A stretch of 25,024 bases of DNA from Gemmatimonadaceae bacterium (GCA_002726335.1 PBSR01000126.1:1-25024), one strand, 5' to 3'. Shown: positions 1-8,456, counted from the first letter of the stretch. The notes: generated by a model from the letters alone, not told the origin. Made by a program: numbers and translations.

Positions 1-1
1 A

Positions 2-418
2 GGGACACGGCGACCCGGCGGTCCGGGGAACTACTGGGTGGGCGATTTTCACTACGAGACGTGGAAGCGTGAGGTGGAGGATGACTTCCTCGTGCTGCCG
101 CAGATCGAGTCGCGGGCCGGTCTGGAGCGGCTGGATGAGATCGCCGGTCACGAGATCACGACGGCCATGGCCATCGGCCCCTACGACCTGTCCATGGATC
201 TTGGGGTGGGGGCGCAGATGGATCACCCCCGGCTGATGGAAGCCATCACCCACATCCGGGCTGCGGCGGAGCGCGCGGGCAAGACGATGTGGCGCATCGG
301 CCACGGGCCGACGATGGTGCGTGAGGGGTTCCACTTTCTCTGCATCGGGGAACCGATGGCAATGCTCAAGGGAGCTCTGGCACAGGCGCAACTGGAGACC
401 TCGGGCGCGACGCGCTGA
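2..418 (+). CDS. HpcH/HpaI-type aldolase, C-terminal part (5' truncated by window)
   Basis: The frame is open to the window edge, so only the last 138 codons are present; the GTG at 38 lies inside the gene. Visible signatures of the HpcH/HpaI (2-dehydro-3-deoxyglucarate/4-hydroxy-2-oxoacid aldolase) family are the strand LPQIESRAGLE, with the Gln-x-Glu that precedes and supplies a metal ligand, and GPYDLSMDLG, whose Asp is the second metal ligand in this TIM-barrel family. The enzymes cleave 2-keto-3-deoxy sugar acids or related hydroxy-oxo acids to pyruvate or tartronate semialdehyde plus an aldehyde, in the cytoplasm. The usual length is about 250-270 residues, so roughly half is missing upstream. 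The gene converges on the dioxygenase gene ending at 443. Exact substrate cannot be told. Confidence 0.85.
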   Translation, partial: GTRRPGGPGNYWVGDFHYETWKREVEDDFLVLPQIESRAGLERLDEIAGHEITTAMAIGPYDLSMDLGVGAQMDHPRLMEAITHIRAAAERAGKTMWRIGHGPTMVREGFHFLCIGEPMAMLKGALAQAQLETSGATR

Positions 419-442
419 CCGGTCCGGGTCTGCCGCGGGGGG

Positions 443-1192
443 TCAGAGCCTTCCCGCCGCCTCCCACTGCGCGTACAACTCCTGCCGGTAGCGCTCGGCC
501 CGTTCGGCATCCTCCCGGGCGGACTCCGCGAAATAGACGAACCCCAGCGCCGCCCGTCGCCGCGGCGACGGGTTGGCGTCGGCGCGGTGTACGGTCATGC
601 TGTGATGGGCGAACAGGTCTCCCGGCCGCGCGCGTATGGGCTCCTCGCGCCCCATGTCCTCGTCTGAATAATCGGGCAATCCCTGGGAGAAGCCGACCAC
701 GTCGGAGCGTTGGTGTGGCCGCATCCCTTCTCGATGGGTACCGCGCACGTAGCGGATGCAGCCGTTCTCCTCGTCGATGTCATCAAGGGCCAGCCACAGG
801 GTGATGGCCTCATTCGGCTCGAGCATGAAGTAGAAGCCGTCCTGATGCGGAGGCGTGACGCCGCCCACCCGAGCCGGCTTGTTGAACCACTGCACGTTCT
901 TGCCGCGCACACCGTCACCGAGCAGAATGCCAGCCAGTCCCTGTATACGATCCGAACCGAACAGGTCGCCGAACCACCGATCCAGGTGGTGCATGTTCTG
1001 CAGGCGCTTGATGGAAGACGGTTCCTTCGGGTCTTCGTAGAAAGCGGTGTTGTCAGGGGCCTGCGGGAGAACGGCTTCAATAAAGCGGTCGATATTGGCG
1101 TTGACCTCCGTCGCTTCCTCCGGTGACAGGTAACCGCGCAGGAGTACGAAGCCGTCACGATCGAAGTCTGCTTTCTGCTGCTCGGTGATCAT
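443..1192 (-). CDS. Phytanoyl-CoA dioxygenase (PhyH) family protein
   Basis: 249 residues, the usual size for the bacterial PhyH family of Fe(II)/2-oxoglutarate oxygenases. The N-terminus (FDRDGFVLLRGYLSPEE, residues 10-26) is the typical family opening. The iron triad is visible as H116-x-D118 (PPHQDGFYF) and H202 (MTVHRAD), with Arg in R211-R213 placed to bind 2-oxoglutarate; all expected residues are intact. The ATG at 1192-1190 overlaps the TGA of the upstream alpha/beta hydrolase gene by 4 nt (ATGA), so translation is probably coupled; the open frame reaches further upstream but would run deep into that gene. Last gene of the 5009-443 operon. Substrate is unknown; such enzymes hydroxylate many small molecules, and context suggests a catabolic or tailoring role. 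Confidence 0.88.
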   Translation of the reverse strand: MITEQQKADFDRDGFVLLRGYLSPEEATEVNANIDRFIEAVLPQAPDNTAFYEDPKEPSSIKRLQNMHHLDRWFGDLFGSDRIQGLAGILLGDGVRGKNVQWFNKPARVGGVTPPHQDGFYFMLEPNEAITLWLALDDIDEENGCIRYVRGTHREGMRPHQRSDVVGFSQGLPDYSDEDMGREEPIRARPGDLFAHHSMTVHRADANPSPRRRAALGFVYFAESAREDAERAERYRQELYAQWEAAGRL

Positions 1193-3474
1193 GGTCTCAG
1201 ATGCCTCTCCAGAAAATCGAAGGTTCCCCTGGCGTTGATCGTGTGCGGCCCGTCGAAGAACTCGATCTCGGTGCGGTCGCCGAGTCCGAGCAGGACGTAG
1301 AGTCTGCGCGTGCGGGCATATTCGTAGGCCACCCACTCATCGGGAGCGACCCCGTCGTGGTGGCCGCGTTCGACCATGAAGGGACGGGGAAAGATGAGCC
1401 AACTCATCTCGGCATAGTTGAAAGTGTTGCCCAGGTTGAACTCCGGCATGTCGTATTCGGCAGTACCCATGTAGGACCAGCGATGCCGGGTGGAGGAACA
1501 CTTCCAGATCCATTCATTGTAGTCCGCCGAACAGATGGACAGACAATAACCAGGCAGGATGGCCGGCACACGCATGGCGGTCTTGCCGCCATAGCTGAGG
1601 CCGTAGAAGGCGATGCGTCTGGCGTCGACGAAGGGCAGATCGCCGAGCCACTGCAGGATCCGTTCGTGTTGTCTGACGATGACGCTGAACAGCGAAACGC
1701 CCAGCGGGTTGGCCAGTCGCTGGATGTCGCGGTAGCGGTGGCCGCCGATGTAGGGGTTCTGCGGCGCAAAGGTGACGAACCCCCGTTCGGCGAGCCGACA
1801 GGCGAACGCATGGTACGCCTCGTGGTCGACGGCCGGATCGGCCACGTCCTGCGGCCGGCCTTCCAGGCCGTGCTGGCAGACGACGACGGGGCGGCGCTGA
1901 CCGCGTCGGATGCCCTTGGGTACGAGGAGGATGCCGTAGCTGAAGACGTGACCGTCGTCGCCATCGCGGCCGTACACATCGAGCACGATTTCGTAGCCGC
2001 GGAAGGCAGGTGTCTCGTAGACGAGTCGGCTGCGAGGGTGCAGACCCCCACGGGGTGCCGGCAGTTCACCGATGACATCTCTGGAGAAGGAGCGGCGGTA
2101 GCGACTGGCGGACCTGGCAAAGGCGTGGGCGCTGCTGCGATCGGCGCGGGACCAGAAGTGTTCGCGATGGTGCTCAGCGGCGTCGAGGGTCACCTGAGTG
2201 TGGGCGATGATTCCGCGTACCACGCGATCGCGCCGGGCATGCGGATCGGGGGACTGCGCCCGGGTCCGTCGAGGAGCGCGGCCCCCGGGACGGAGAATCT
2301 GCCTGGCCCCGACGGCGCGCAGGATCTGGCGCAGAAAACCGTCACTGCCTGGCAGGCCACGCTGGGCCTGGACGACATCGAGGAAGCCGGAACCTTCCCG
2401 CAATCCGGCAACATACCGGGCCGCCCGCTCAGCTTCCTCGGCAACGCTCACGAGATTGGGCGTCGTCAACCGCCCCGGGGCAGCACCGCTGCGGCCGCGG
2501 GTTTCGAGGGGAGGCCCGTCCACGTCGGGTACGCGCGCCACCTCGACGACGAGCCGCCGCGGGGCGATCATGGCGGCCACCTCCGCGTCCCCGAACTGGC
2601 GCAGCAGGCCGAAGTGGTTGCGGTCGATCGGTTCCTGCCAGGTGGCCTCACGCGGACCGAAGGCGCCACTGACACCCGCGGCGGAGAGCCGATCATCGAG
2701 TGCCGCAGCGTAAAGGGCGACGCGCCCCCCCTCGCCGTAGCCGATGACACCGAAGGGCCCCCGGCCACGCCAACCGTCGAGGACAGCCAACAGGCTCTCC
2801 AGTTCATACCCGATCACGTGTCGACCCAGTTCGTAGGCGGATCGATAGATGAACTCGCGATGTGTCATGTTGGTGGCACGCAGAATGCCGCCAGTGGCCG
2901 TTTCGGGAATAACGCTGTGCTCGCAATCACGGTCGACGCTCTGAGGGATGACGACGGAGCAGCCGTTTTCGGCCAGACGCCGGGCCATCTGTTGCGCTCG
3001 CGGCAGGCCCCGCGCCAGACCGACGGCCTGTTCAGGAGAGTGCGCGGCATCGGGAAGGAAGACCAACCGGGCCCGGATCCGGCGTGCCGGCTGCAGGAGC
3101 AGGCCCTCGCCGTCGATTCCCTCACAGACGGGCCAGCGGACGGCGAAGATCCGGTACCCGGAGCCGCTGGCTATGGCCGCGTCGGCGTCTCCCGGGGTCG
3201 AGATGATCTGCAGTCCGGGATCTGCGGCCCGTCGATCCACGCCGACACCAAGAATTCGCCTCAGGCGTTGACGCTTCCTCGTCAGGAAGCGATCCCAAGC
3301 TGCCTGGGAAGACAGGTCCGGTTTCCAGGATTGCTGGCGACGGTGGCGAGATTCGTCGGTGCGCCGGAGCAGGTCCTGGCGGATGCCGTCGACCATACGG
3401 GCTGCCAGGTCACCTTCCCAGGTGAGCGGCTCCGTTCCCGGAAGGTGTTCGTAAGACGCCTGGCGGCCCCTCAC
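1189..3474 (-). CDS. Large two-domain alpha/beta hydrolase (dienelactone hydrolase/prolyl oligopeptidase-like)
   Basis: 761 residues with two alpha/beta-hydrolase-like halves. The C-terminal half (about 480-761) has an oxyanion-type CQHG (533-536), nucleophile elbow GLSYGG with S627, an acidic residue near D707 (ERGHHDG) and H744 in FDGPHT, so a complete Ser-Asp-His set is plausible. The N-terminal half (about 100-320) has an equivalent elbow, GYGEGG at 245-250, in which Gly sits where the Ser should be; it is probably catalytically dead. No signal peptide is visible. The GTG start at 3474 overlaps the TGA of the upstream gene (GTGA); the sequence from residue 8 (YEHLPGTEPLTWEGDL) looks like genuine protein, which supports this early start over the Met at residue 27. 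Likely an esterase or lactonase acting on an intermediate of the same pathway as its operon neighbours. Confidence 0.82.
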   Translation of the reverse strand: MRGRQASYEHLPGTEPLTWEGDLAARMVDGIRQDLLRRTDESRHRRQQSWKPDLSSQAAWDRFLTRKRQRLRRILGVGVDRRAADPGLQIISTPGDADAAIASGSGYRIFAVRWPVCEGIDGEGLLLQPARRIRARLVFLPDAAHSPEQAVGLARGLPRAQQMARRLAENGCSVVIPQSVDRDCEHSVIPETATGGILRATNMTHREFIYRSAYELGRHVIGYELESLLAVLDGWRGRGPFGVIGYGEGGRVALYAAALDDRLSAAGVSGAFGPREATWQEPIDRNHFGLLRQFGDAEVAAMIAPRRLVVEVARVPDVDGPPLETRGRSGAAPGRLTTPNLVSVAEEAERAARYVAGLREGSGFLDVVQAQRGLPGSDGFLRQILRAVGARQILRPGGRAPRRTRAQSPDPHARRDRVVRGIIAHTQVTLDAAEHHREHFWSRADRSSAHAFARSASRYRRSFSRDVIGELPAPRGGLHPRSRLVYETPAFRGYEIVLDVYGRDGDDGHVFSYGILLVPKGIRRGQRRPVVVCQHGLEGRPQDVADPAVDHEAYHAFACRLAERGFVTFAPQNPYIGGHRYRDIQRLANPLGVSLFSVIVRQHERILQWLGDLPFVDARRIAFYGLSYGGKTAMRVPAILPGYCLSICSADYNEWIWKCSSTRHRWSYMGTAEYDMPEFNLGNTFNYAEMSWLIFPRPFMVERGHHDGVAPDEWVAYEYARTRRLYVLLGLGDRTEIEFFDGPHTINARGTFDFLERHLRP

Positions 3475-4238
3475 TTCTTCAATCCCAGCATCCTCGCAGC
3501 GTTGCCCCAGGCGATGGCGTCACGCACACGCTTGCCACGGTCGAGGATATCCAGTTTCAGCAGGGCCGGATCAGCGACCTTGAAGACCATGCCGGTGCCG
3601 AAGGCGAGCTTGTCGTTGCCACAGTCATCGAGCAACTGCTGCATGTTGCGCTGCAGCACGGCGGTCATGCGTGAGATGTCGACGAGATAGCGCGATTCTT
3701 TCGGAAATCCGGCCGCTGGCAGTCCCAGAGCATTGAGGAACATCCACCGCACCCGGGGCCGCGCTTCCAGGGCCAGGCGGAACTCGTCACCGCCCAGGTC
3801 GCGGGCCAGATCCCAGGGATGCCGGGTACGCCGGTCCTCGACGCGCTGAGGCACCTGGATGACGAAGCCGCGCTCGTGGGCGGCGTCGATCAGATCGAGG
3901 GCGCGGGCGTCGGTGAGCTTGTATTCGTGGTACTGGGGATACAGCCGCAGGCCGACCATCCCCAGGTCGTCGGCGCACCGGCGCAGGTCCTCTTCCCATC
4001 CGGGATAGGTCGGATTCAGCGTCGCCACGGGCAGCAGACGATCCCGGTGCCGGCGAACCTGGCGAGCCAGCTGTTCGGTGGCCGAGTGGCTGTTGCGGTA
4101 GAGGACGGCGCTGACGTCAGCCACGACGGCACGGTCGATACCCTTGTCATCCATCCGCTTGAGCAGTCCGCCGGCATCAGCCTTGCGCAACTGGCGGAAA
4201 GGCCAGTGACCAATCCAGGTGTTGATGTCGATCAGCAT
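3471..4238 (-). CDS. Amidohydrolase-family (PF04909-like) protein lacking the metal ligands
   Basis: 255 residues, exactly as long as its upstream neighbour and clearly a paralogue of the same TIM-barrel fold. Every position that should bind the metal is changed: the N-terminal D-x-H-x-H is DINTW (D4, N6, W8), the barrel Lys is R98 (GLRLYPQY), the two later His positions fall in IQVPQR (about 127-132) and at N169 (MFLNALG), and the final Asp falls at G216 (FGTGM). Hydrolysis by the usual mechanism is therefore unlikely; a structural or regulatory partner of the canonical paralogue, or a metal-free lyase-type role, is possible. The ATG at 4238 is preceded by a strong Shine-Dalgarno (AGGAGG) that overlaps the end of the upstream gene; only 3 nt separate the genes. 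Confidence 0.8.
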   Translation of the reverse strand: MLIDINTWIGHWPFRQLRKADAGGLLKRMDDKGIDRAVVADVSAVLYRNSHSATEQLARQVRRHRDRLLPVATLNPTYPGWEEDLRRCADDLGMVGLRLYPQYHEYKLTDARALDLIDAAHERGFVIQVPQRVEDRRTRHPWDLARDLGGDEFRLALEARPRVRWMFLNALGLPAAGFPKESRYLVDISRMTAVLQRNMQQLLDDCGNDKLAFGTGMVFKVADPALLKLDILDRGKRVRDAIAWGNAARMLGLKK

Positions 4239-4241
4239 GGC

Positions 4242-5009
4242 TTACCTCCTCCGCCGATCGAGGATCTTCTGGAAGTTCCTCCAGCAGACTTTCTCGAGCT
4301 GCCGTGACGTGAGATCGGCGCCCAGGACCTTGCCGACGCCGCCTTCCATCGTCATATCGGTGGCGAAGAGGATGCGGTCGACACCGAGTTCGCGCACACA
4401 CATCTCCACCATGCCCTCATCGATAATCGAGCCGGAGGTGTCGAGGTAGACGGAGGGCACGTCGCGCAACTCCTTGATCGACCATTCCCACTCACCGCCG
4501 CCACCGATATGGGCCTCGATCAGCATACATTCGGGATAGAGGCGGGCCGCCCGGGCGAAATCCGCCGCATCTGAGATGTTCGGCTGCTCGTCGCGGAAGT
4601 CACGTGTGGTGGGATGTCCGGCATGCTCGAGGACAGGTACCCGCTCCTCGATGGCCTTTTCGAGGACGGGATGCACCGCCGGATCCCACACCTTGTACTG
4701 ATTGTAGAGCTTGATGCCGATCATGCCGGCATTGAGACAGCGATCGATTTCGTCGACGGACTGCTGCTGTCCTGGCACGACGTAGCAGTAGCCGAGAATG
4801 CGGCCGTCGTAGCGACTCATGGCGTCGAGGACGGCGTCGTTGCACTGGCGCACACACTCATATGTCGGCATGCCGCGCATGATGGGAATCGAGACCGCAA
4901 GCTGTTCAATGCCCAGGGCGTCAGCCGCTTCGATGATGCGGTCGTTGTGGTCCCAACTCCACTCGACGCCGGCACCTTTGACATGCATGTGGCAGTCGAT
5001 CAGTCGCAC
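4242..5009 (-). CDS. Amidohydrolase family protein (PF04909, metal-dependent TIM barrel)
   Basis: 255 residues, the size of amidohydrolase-2 family hydrolases and decarboxylases. The metal-binding set is complete: D5-C-H7-M-H9 at the N-terminus, K100 in IGIKLYNQY, H129 in VLEHAG, H167 in IEAHIGG and D218 in FATDM. Family members hydrolyse lactones such as 2-pyrone-4,6-dicarboxylate or decarboxylate aromatic acids; the exact reaction cannot be inferred. The start is GTG at 5009-5007, preceded by GAAGGAGA about 8 nt upstream, and the conserved LIDCHMH motif follows directly, so no longer N-terminus is needed. First gene of the minus-strand operon, divergent from the GH172 gene across about 110 bp that should carry the promoter. 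Confidence 0.88.
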   Translation of the reverse strand: MRLIDCHMHVKGAGVEWSWDHNDRIIEAADALGIEQLAVSIPIMRGMPTYECVRQCNDAVLDAMSRYDGRILGYCYVVPGQQQSVDEIDRCLNAGMIGIKLYNQYKVWDPAVHPVLEKAIEERVPVLEHAGHPTTRDFRDEQPNISDAADFARAARLYPECMLIEAHIGGGGEWEWSIKELRDVPSVYLDTSGSIIDEGMVEMCVRELGVDRILFATDMTMEGGVGKVLGADLTSRQLEKVCWRNFQKILDRRRR

Positions 5010-5120
5010 GAGGCAGTCTCCTTCGCAATGCGGAATCGCTCACGACAGGCTGGACGGTGGCGCAATCGGCGCTCTGCGTCAAGTCGACTGGGCCGCTTGA
5101 TCGGTGCGAGGCGCTGGCCG
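5010..5120. promoter_or_regulatory. Divergent intergenic region between amidohydrolase operon and GH172 gene
   Basis: This 111-bp gap separates two divergently read units, so both promoters should lie here or in the ends of the flanking genes. I see the Shine-Dalgarno for the leftward gene (complement of tctcctt near 5017-5024) and a weak GAGG at about 5109-5112 for the rightward gene. No convincing -35/-10 pair or operator palindrome is visible. Confidence 0.35.
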
Positions 5121-6221
5121 ATGTTACCCGTCATGACAGACATGAAGATGGGCACATCCTCCCTGGCCGGACTGGCGCAGTTGCGTTCGGGAGTCAAGAC
5201 CTGCCGCTGGTCCTCGTGGGACACCACCGGCGGCAACCGGGACAACTGGCCGATCAAGGCGGGGGAGACGGTGACTCTGGGTCAGACTGAAGGCCCCGGC
5301 TGTGTGCGCCACATCTGGATGACGACAAGCGAGGGTGACAACAACCTCAAGCGCCTGGTGCTGCGCTGCTACTGGGATGACGAGAAGACACCTTCGGTGG
5401 TGTGCCCCGTGGGAGACTTCTTCGGGCTGGGGCATGGCAAGGCGATCTACCACGAGTCGCTGCCGGTACAGACCTCGTACCTGGGGATGAACTGCTGGTG
5501 GCCCATGCCGTTCGCCAGCGGTGCCCGCTTCGAGGTGACGAACGATTCCGATGTGGACAGTTTTCTCTACTTCTATGTCGACTATGAAGCCTGGGACCGT
5601 CCCGGCAAGGACCTGGGGCGCTTTCACGCCAACTGGCGGCGTCAGCTGGTTGTGGCGAAAGACGCACCCGTGGGGCCGAATGCTTCCGGGCACGAGCAGC
5701 GCCTCAACACCACCGGGGACGACAACTTCGTCGTCCTCGAAGCGACCGGGAAGGGACACTACGCCGGCTGCTATCTACATATCGATACCAATGAGACGGG
5801 ATGGTGGGGCGAGGGGGACGACATGTTCTTCATCGATGGCGAGCCCTGGCCCCCGCGGCTGCATGGCACCGGCACGGAGGACTACTTCTGCGGCGCCTGG
5901 AACTACGCCCAGCTGCAGACGCCGTACTCGACGCCGTACTACGGATATCACTTCAAAGGCAACCAGGACTACACGGGCAAGCACTCGCAGTACCGCTTCC
6001 ACGTGGAAGATCCCGTCTGCTTCGAGCAGAGCTTGCTGTTCTCCATCGAACATGGCCACGCCAATGATCGTCAGGGGGACTGGGTAAGCACTGCGTTCTG
6101 GTATCAGACCGGACGCACCCTGCCCCTGCCCGATGTAGGCAGTTTCGCCGACCGCGAGCCGTACGGCTTCGGCGGGCTGGAGCGCTGGCCGGGCAAGGAT
6201 CGGCGGGAGTTGCCGCAGTGA
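5121..6221 (+). CDS. DUF2961 / glycoside hydrolase family GH172 protein
   Basis: 366 residues from the ATG at 5121, close to the usual length of DUF2961 proteins. Family hallmarks are the opening SSWDTTGGNRDNW (31-43), the GPGCVRHIWMT strand (58-68), and the acidic motifs GEGDDMFFIDGE (230-241) and HGTGTEDYF (248-256). DUF2961 was placed in GH172, whose characterised members act on difructose dianhydride or D-arabinofuranosides with two catalytic glutamates about 20 residues apart; E231 and E253 fit that spacing (my inference). Members assemble as trimers with two jelly-roll domains. No signal peptide is seen, so it is probably cytoplasmic. Starts at 5133, 5142 and 5148 are also possible; 5121 has the best, though weak, ribosome site (GAGG about 9 nt upstream). 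Confidence 0.87.
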   Translation: MLPVMTDMKMGTSSLAGLAQLRSGVKTCRWSSWDTTGGNRDNWPIKAGETVTLGQTEGPGCVRHIWMTTSEGDNNLKRLVLRCYWDDEKTPSVVCPVGDFFGLGHGKAIYHESLPVQTSYLGMNCWWPMPFASGARFEVTNDSDVDSFLYFYVDYEAWDRPGKDLGRFHANWRRQLVVAKDAPVGPNASGHEQRLNTTGDDNFVVLEATGKGHYAGCYLHIDTNETGWWGEGDDMFFIDGEPWPPRLHGTGTEDYFCGAWNYAQLQTPYSTPYYGYHFKGNQDYTGKHSQYRFHVEDPVCFEQSLLFSIEHGHANDRQGDWVSTAFWYQTGRTLPLPDVGSFADREPYGFGGLERWPGKDRRELPQ

Positions 6222-6267
6222 GCCTCGCCTCCGCGTGGCCTCTCGATTTCCAAAACCAGGAGCATCC

Positions 6268-8397
6268 ATGACTTCGTTCTCGTGTCGCCGTTCCATCGTA
6301 CTGTGCCTGATCTGTGCCGGGAGCTTCCTTCTCCCGGCCTCGGCCGAGGCCGCCGAATCCTTCGACTGTGGACCTTTCCTCCTGCAGCCGGGACCGACGA
6401 CGATGACCATCGTCATCGATCACGGTTCGCCCGTGGCTGTACGTCTGAGGTGGCGGGAGGAGGCTGGGGGAGGCAAGCACTCCGAGCGCCAGGTCGCTGC
6501 CAGACATCACATGTTCACACTGACAGATCTGCGCCCTGACTCAGACTACCGCTACCGCATCGACGGTGACGGGTTCGACAGCGGTGAGCGCACATTCCAC
6601 ACCTTGCCGGTGGCGCCGCGGGAGTATCGTTTCCTCGCCGTGGGGGATGTGCGCACCCACCCCGACGACTGGCGCCGGGTGGCACAACGGATGCACGAAA
6701 ACGAGCCGGAAGCACTGTTCGTCGTCGGCACCGGTGACTATCCGTCGGACGGCCGTCAGTACGATCAGTGGATCACACAGTTCTTCGATCCCGGCCGGGA
6801 CATGCTGGCGCGGCTGCCGATCTGGCCCGCCATCGGCAATCACGAACGGACCCGTCAGTACGTAAGTGCGCCACCACCGGATGCCGTAATCGAGGAGGAG
6901 GAGTCTCACTACTTCAGCCTCTTCGAGCTGCCCGGCAACGAACGCTGGTATCGCGTCGACTATCAGTACCTGACCTTGCTGGTGATCGACAGCAATTCGA
7001 AGATGGAGCCGGGCCACGAGCAATACGAATGGGTGCGCGAGCAGTTGCGCTCACCACGCAAGCGCTTCACACTGGCCGCCTTTCACCACGACCCGATCAC
7101 TTCCGGGCCGCATGGTCGGCGCCTGGAGGACGGTACGTTCCGCGAGTGGCCAGTCGATCAGGCACGCCGTTTCCTCATGCCTTTGTTCGAGATGTACGGT
7201 GTCGATCTGGTCCTCAACGGCCACGACCATCTCTACGAACGGTCCCAGGTCAACGGCGTCTATTATGTCGTCACCGGCGGCGGCGGCGCACCGCTGTATG
7301 CCATCAATGAGTCAGAAAATCCCCATCAGCAGGTGGCGGTTTCCGCCCACCACTACAGCGCCATCGACATGGCGCCCGCCAGTCTGACACTGACGGCGAT
7401 CGGCGTCGAGGGGGACATCCTCGACTGGTTCGTGATCCCCGTCTCGGAGTCGACGGCGGCTCGGATGACACGCCAGTGGCAGGCAGACGTGCTCAAGACG
7501 CTGAGCTTCGAGGCGTCGGGAGGACGGTCGCGTGTGCGCGTGCGGAATCCTCTCGATTTCCCAGTACGCGTCGAGCTGGCAGGCGCTGACGCTGCCGATG
7601 ACGTGCAGCTGGCGGCTGGTGAACGGGGTGAGTTGGATCTTGTCACGAGCGTCCCCGACTCGGTGCTGACGCCTCCGGCATGGCGTGGCTGCGTGGCGGC
7701 AGCGGCCACCGTCTCCCTGGGTGGCGGCGGGGGGGGGATTCCGCTGGACGCACATATCGACTACGAGGTCGTCGTGCGCGAAGCGAGTTTCGTGGCGTCG
7801 CCGATGCCGGCGCCCACAGTCGACGGGCTCCTCGATGACTGGCCATCGGCTGGCGGCATGCGGCTTGACGAAAGCACGCGCACCGTGGTGTCGGGGAAGT
7901 ATTTCGGTGGCGATGACGACATGAAGGCCCGCCTCTCTGTCGGCTGGTCGTCGGAGGGACTACATCTGGCTTTCTCCGTCGATGACGACGAACCGATGGA
8001 CGTGTCCGGCAGTTCTCCCTGGAGCGTCGATGGCGTGGAGATCTTCATCGACAGCCGGCCCGAAGCAGACCGTGTCGATGGCTACACCCGGGGCGTGAGT
8101 CAGAACGTGCTGGCCGCACTGCGGCCGAATTCGGCGTCCGAAGGCAACAGCGCCTGGACGGCGCCCGGAGATTTCAGCTGGCAAACACACACCCGTGAGG
8201 GCGGCTACAACATGGAATTCACCTTCCCGGCGGAGCGTATCCGCCCCGGCTGGGTACCGGCCCCGGGGGACAGCCTGCGCTTCGACGCCTACGTCAACGA
8301 TCGTGACACGGACGGCCAGTCCACCCACCGCCTGTGGTCAACGGAGAGCGCCTCGTCGACGACGGCCGGGTACGGGTTGATCGTGCTCGGAAAATAG
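6268..8397 (+). CDS. Secreted purple-acid-phosphatase-like metallophosphoesterase with C-terminal CBM9-like domain
   Basis: 709 residues from the ATG at 6268, which has AGGAG about 5 nt upstream; a signal peptide covers roughly 1-29 (SIVLCLICAG core, ASAEAA cleavage region). Residues about 32-115 form the fibronectin-like N-terminal domain of purple acid phosphatases. The metallophosphoesterase motifs are all present: GDVR (126-129), GTGDY (154-158), GNHE (190-193), the paired His of AAFHHDP (270-276) and GHDHLYER (318-325). A glycine run (485-490) leads to a C-terminal CBM9-like/DUF1083 domain (about 512-709; TVDGLLDDWP, DGVEIFIDSRP). It probably removes phosphate outside the cytoplasm while bound to glycan. 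It lies 46 nt after the GH172 gene and may be cotranscribed. The Gly run is encoded by nine consecutive Gs. Confidence 0.88.
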   Translation: MTSFSCRRSIVLCLICAGSFLLPASAEAAESFDCGPFLLQPGPTTMTIVIDHGSPVAVRLRWREEAGGGKHSERQVAARHHMFTLTDLRPDSDYRYRIDGDGFDSGERTFHTLPVAPREYRFLAVGDVRTHPDDWRRVAQRMHENEPEALFVVGTGDYPSDGRQYDQWITQFFDPGRDMLARLPIWPAIGNHERTRQYVSAPPPDAVIEEEESHYFSLFELPGNERWYRVDYQYLTLLVIDSNSKMEPGHEQYEWVREQLRSPRKRFTLAAFHHDPITSGPHGRRLEDGTFREWPVDQARRFLMPLFEMYGVDLVLNGHDHLYERSQVNGVYYVVTGGGGAPLYAINESENPHQQVAVSAHHYSAIDMAPASLTLTAIGVEGDILDWFVIPVSESTAARMTRQWQADVLKTLSFEASGGRSRVRVRNPLDFPVRVELAGADAADDVQLAAGERGELDLVTSVPDSVLTPPAWRGCVAAAATVSLGGGGGGIPLDAHIDYEVVVREASFVASPMPAPTVDGLLDDWPSAGGMRLDESTRTVVSGKYFGGDDDMKARLSVGWSSEGLHLAFSVDDDEPMDVSGSSPWSVDGVEIFIDSRPEADRVDGYTRGVSQNVLAALRPNSASEGNSAWTAPGDFSWQTHTREGGYNMEFTFPAERIRPGWVPAPGDSLRFDAYVNDRDTDGQSTHRLWSTESASSTTAGYGLIVLGK
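7729..7737 (+). repeat. Run of nine G within a coding region
   Basis: Nine consecutive G residues encode part of the glycine linker between the phosphatase and CBM9-like domains. The frame is open on both sides at this length. Gain or loss of one G would cut off the C-terminal domain. Confidence 0.9.
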
Positions 8398-8413
8398 GTG
8401 CGGCGAGACAATG

Positions 8414-8444
8414 GCGGCCGCGGCGGTTCACTCGCCGCGGCCGC
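8414..8444. terminator. Hairpin terminator shared by convergent genes
   Basis: A perfect 12-bp stem (8414-8425 pairs with 8433-8444, GCGGCCGCGGCG arm) with a 7-nt loop lies between two convergent stop codons (8397 and 8457). A moderately T-rich stretch (tgtcgttctgttt) follows on the plus strand, as for intrinsic termination of the phosphatase gene. On the minus strand the tail is poorer. Confidence 0.75.
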
Positions 8445-8456
8445 TGTCGTTCTGTT

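Noticed and set aside
419..442. A terminator between the aldolase and dioxygenase stops
   Set aside because: Only a weak five-base pairing (TGACC with GGTCA) is visible, with no stable stem or T-rich tail.
1201..3690. An 829-codon open frame on the plus strand opposite the alpha/beta hydrolase gene
   Set aside because: It is antisense to a gene with clear motifs and coupled starts and stops, has no recognisable domain, and is expected from high-GC third-position bias.
4614..5120. Upstream extension of the GH172 reading frame
   Set aside because: It would run antisense through the amidohydrolase gene, and its sequence does not resemble DUF2961; the family N-terminus starts shortly after 5121.
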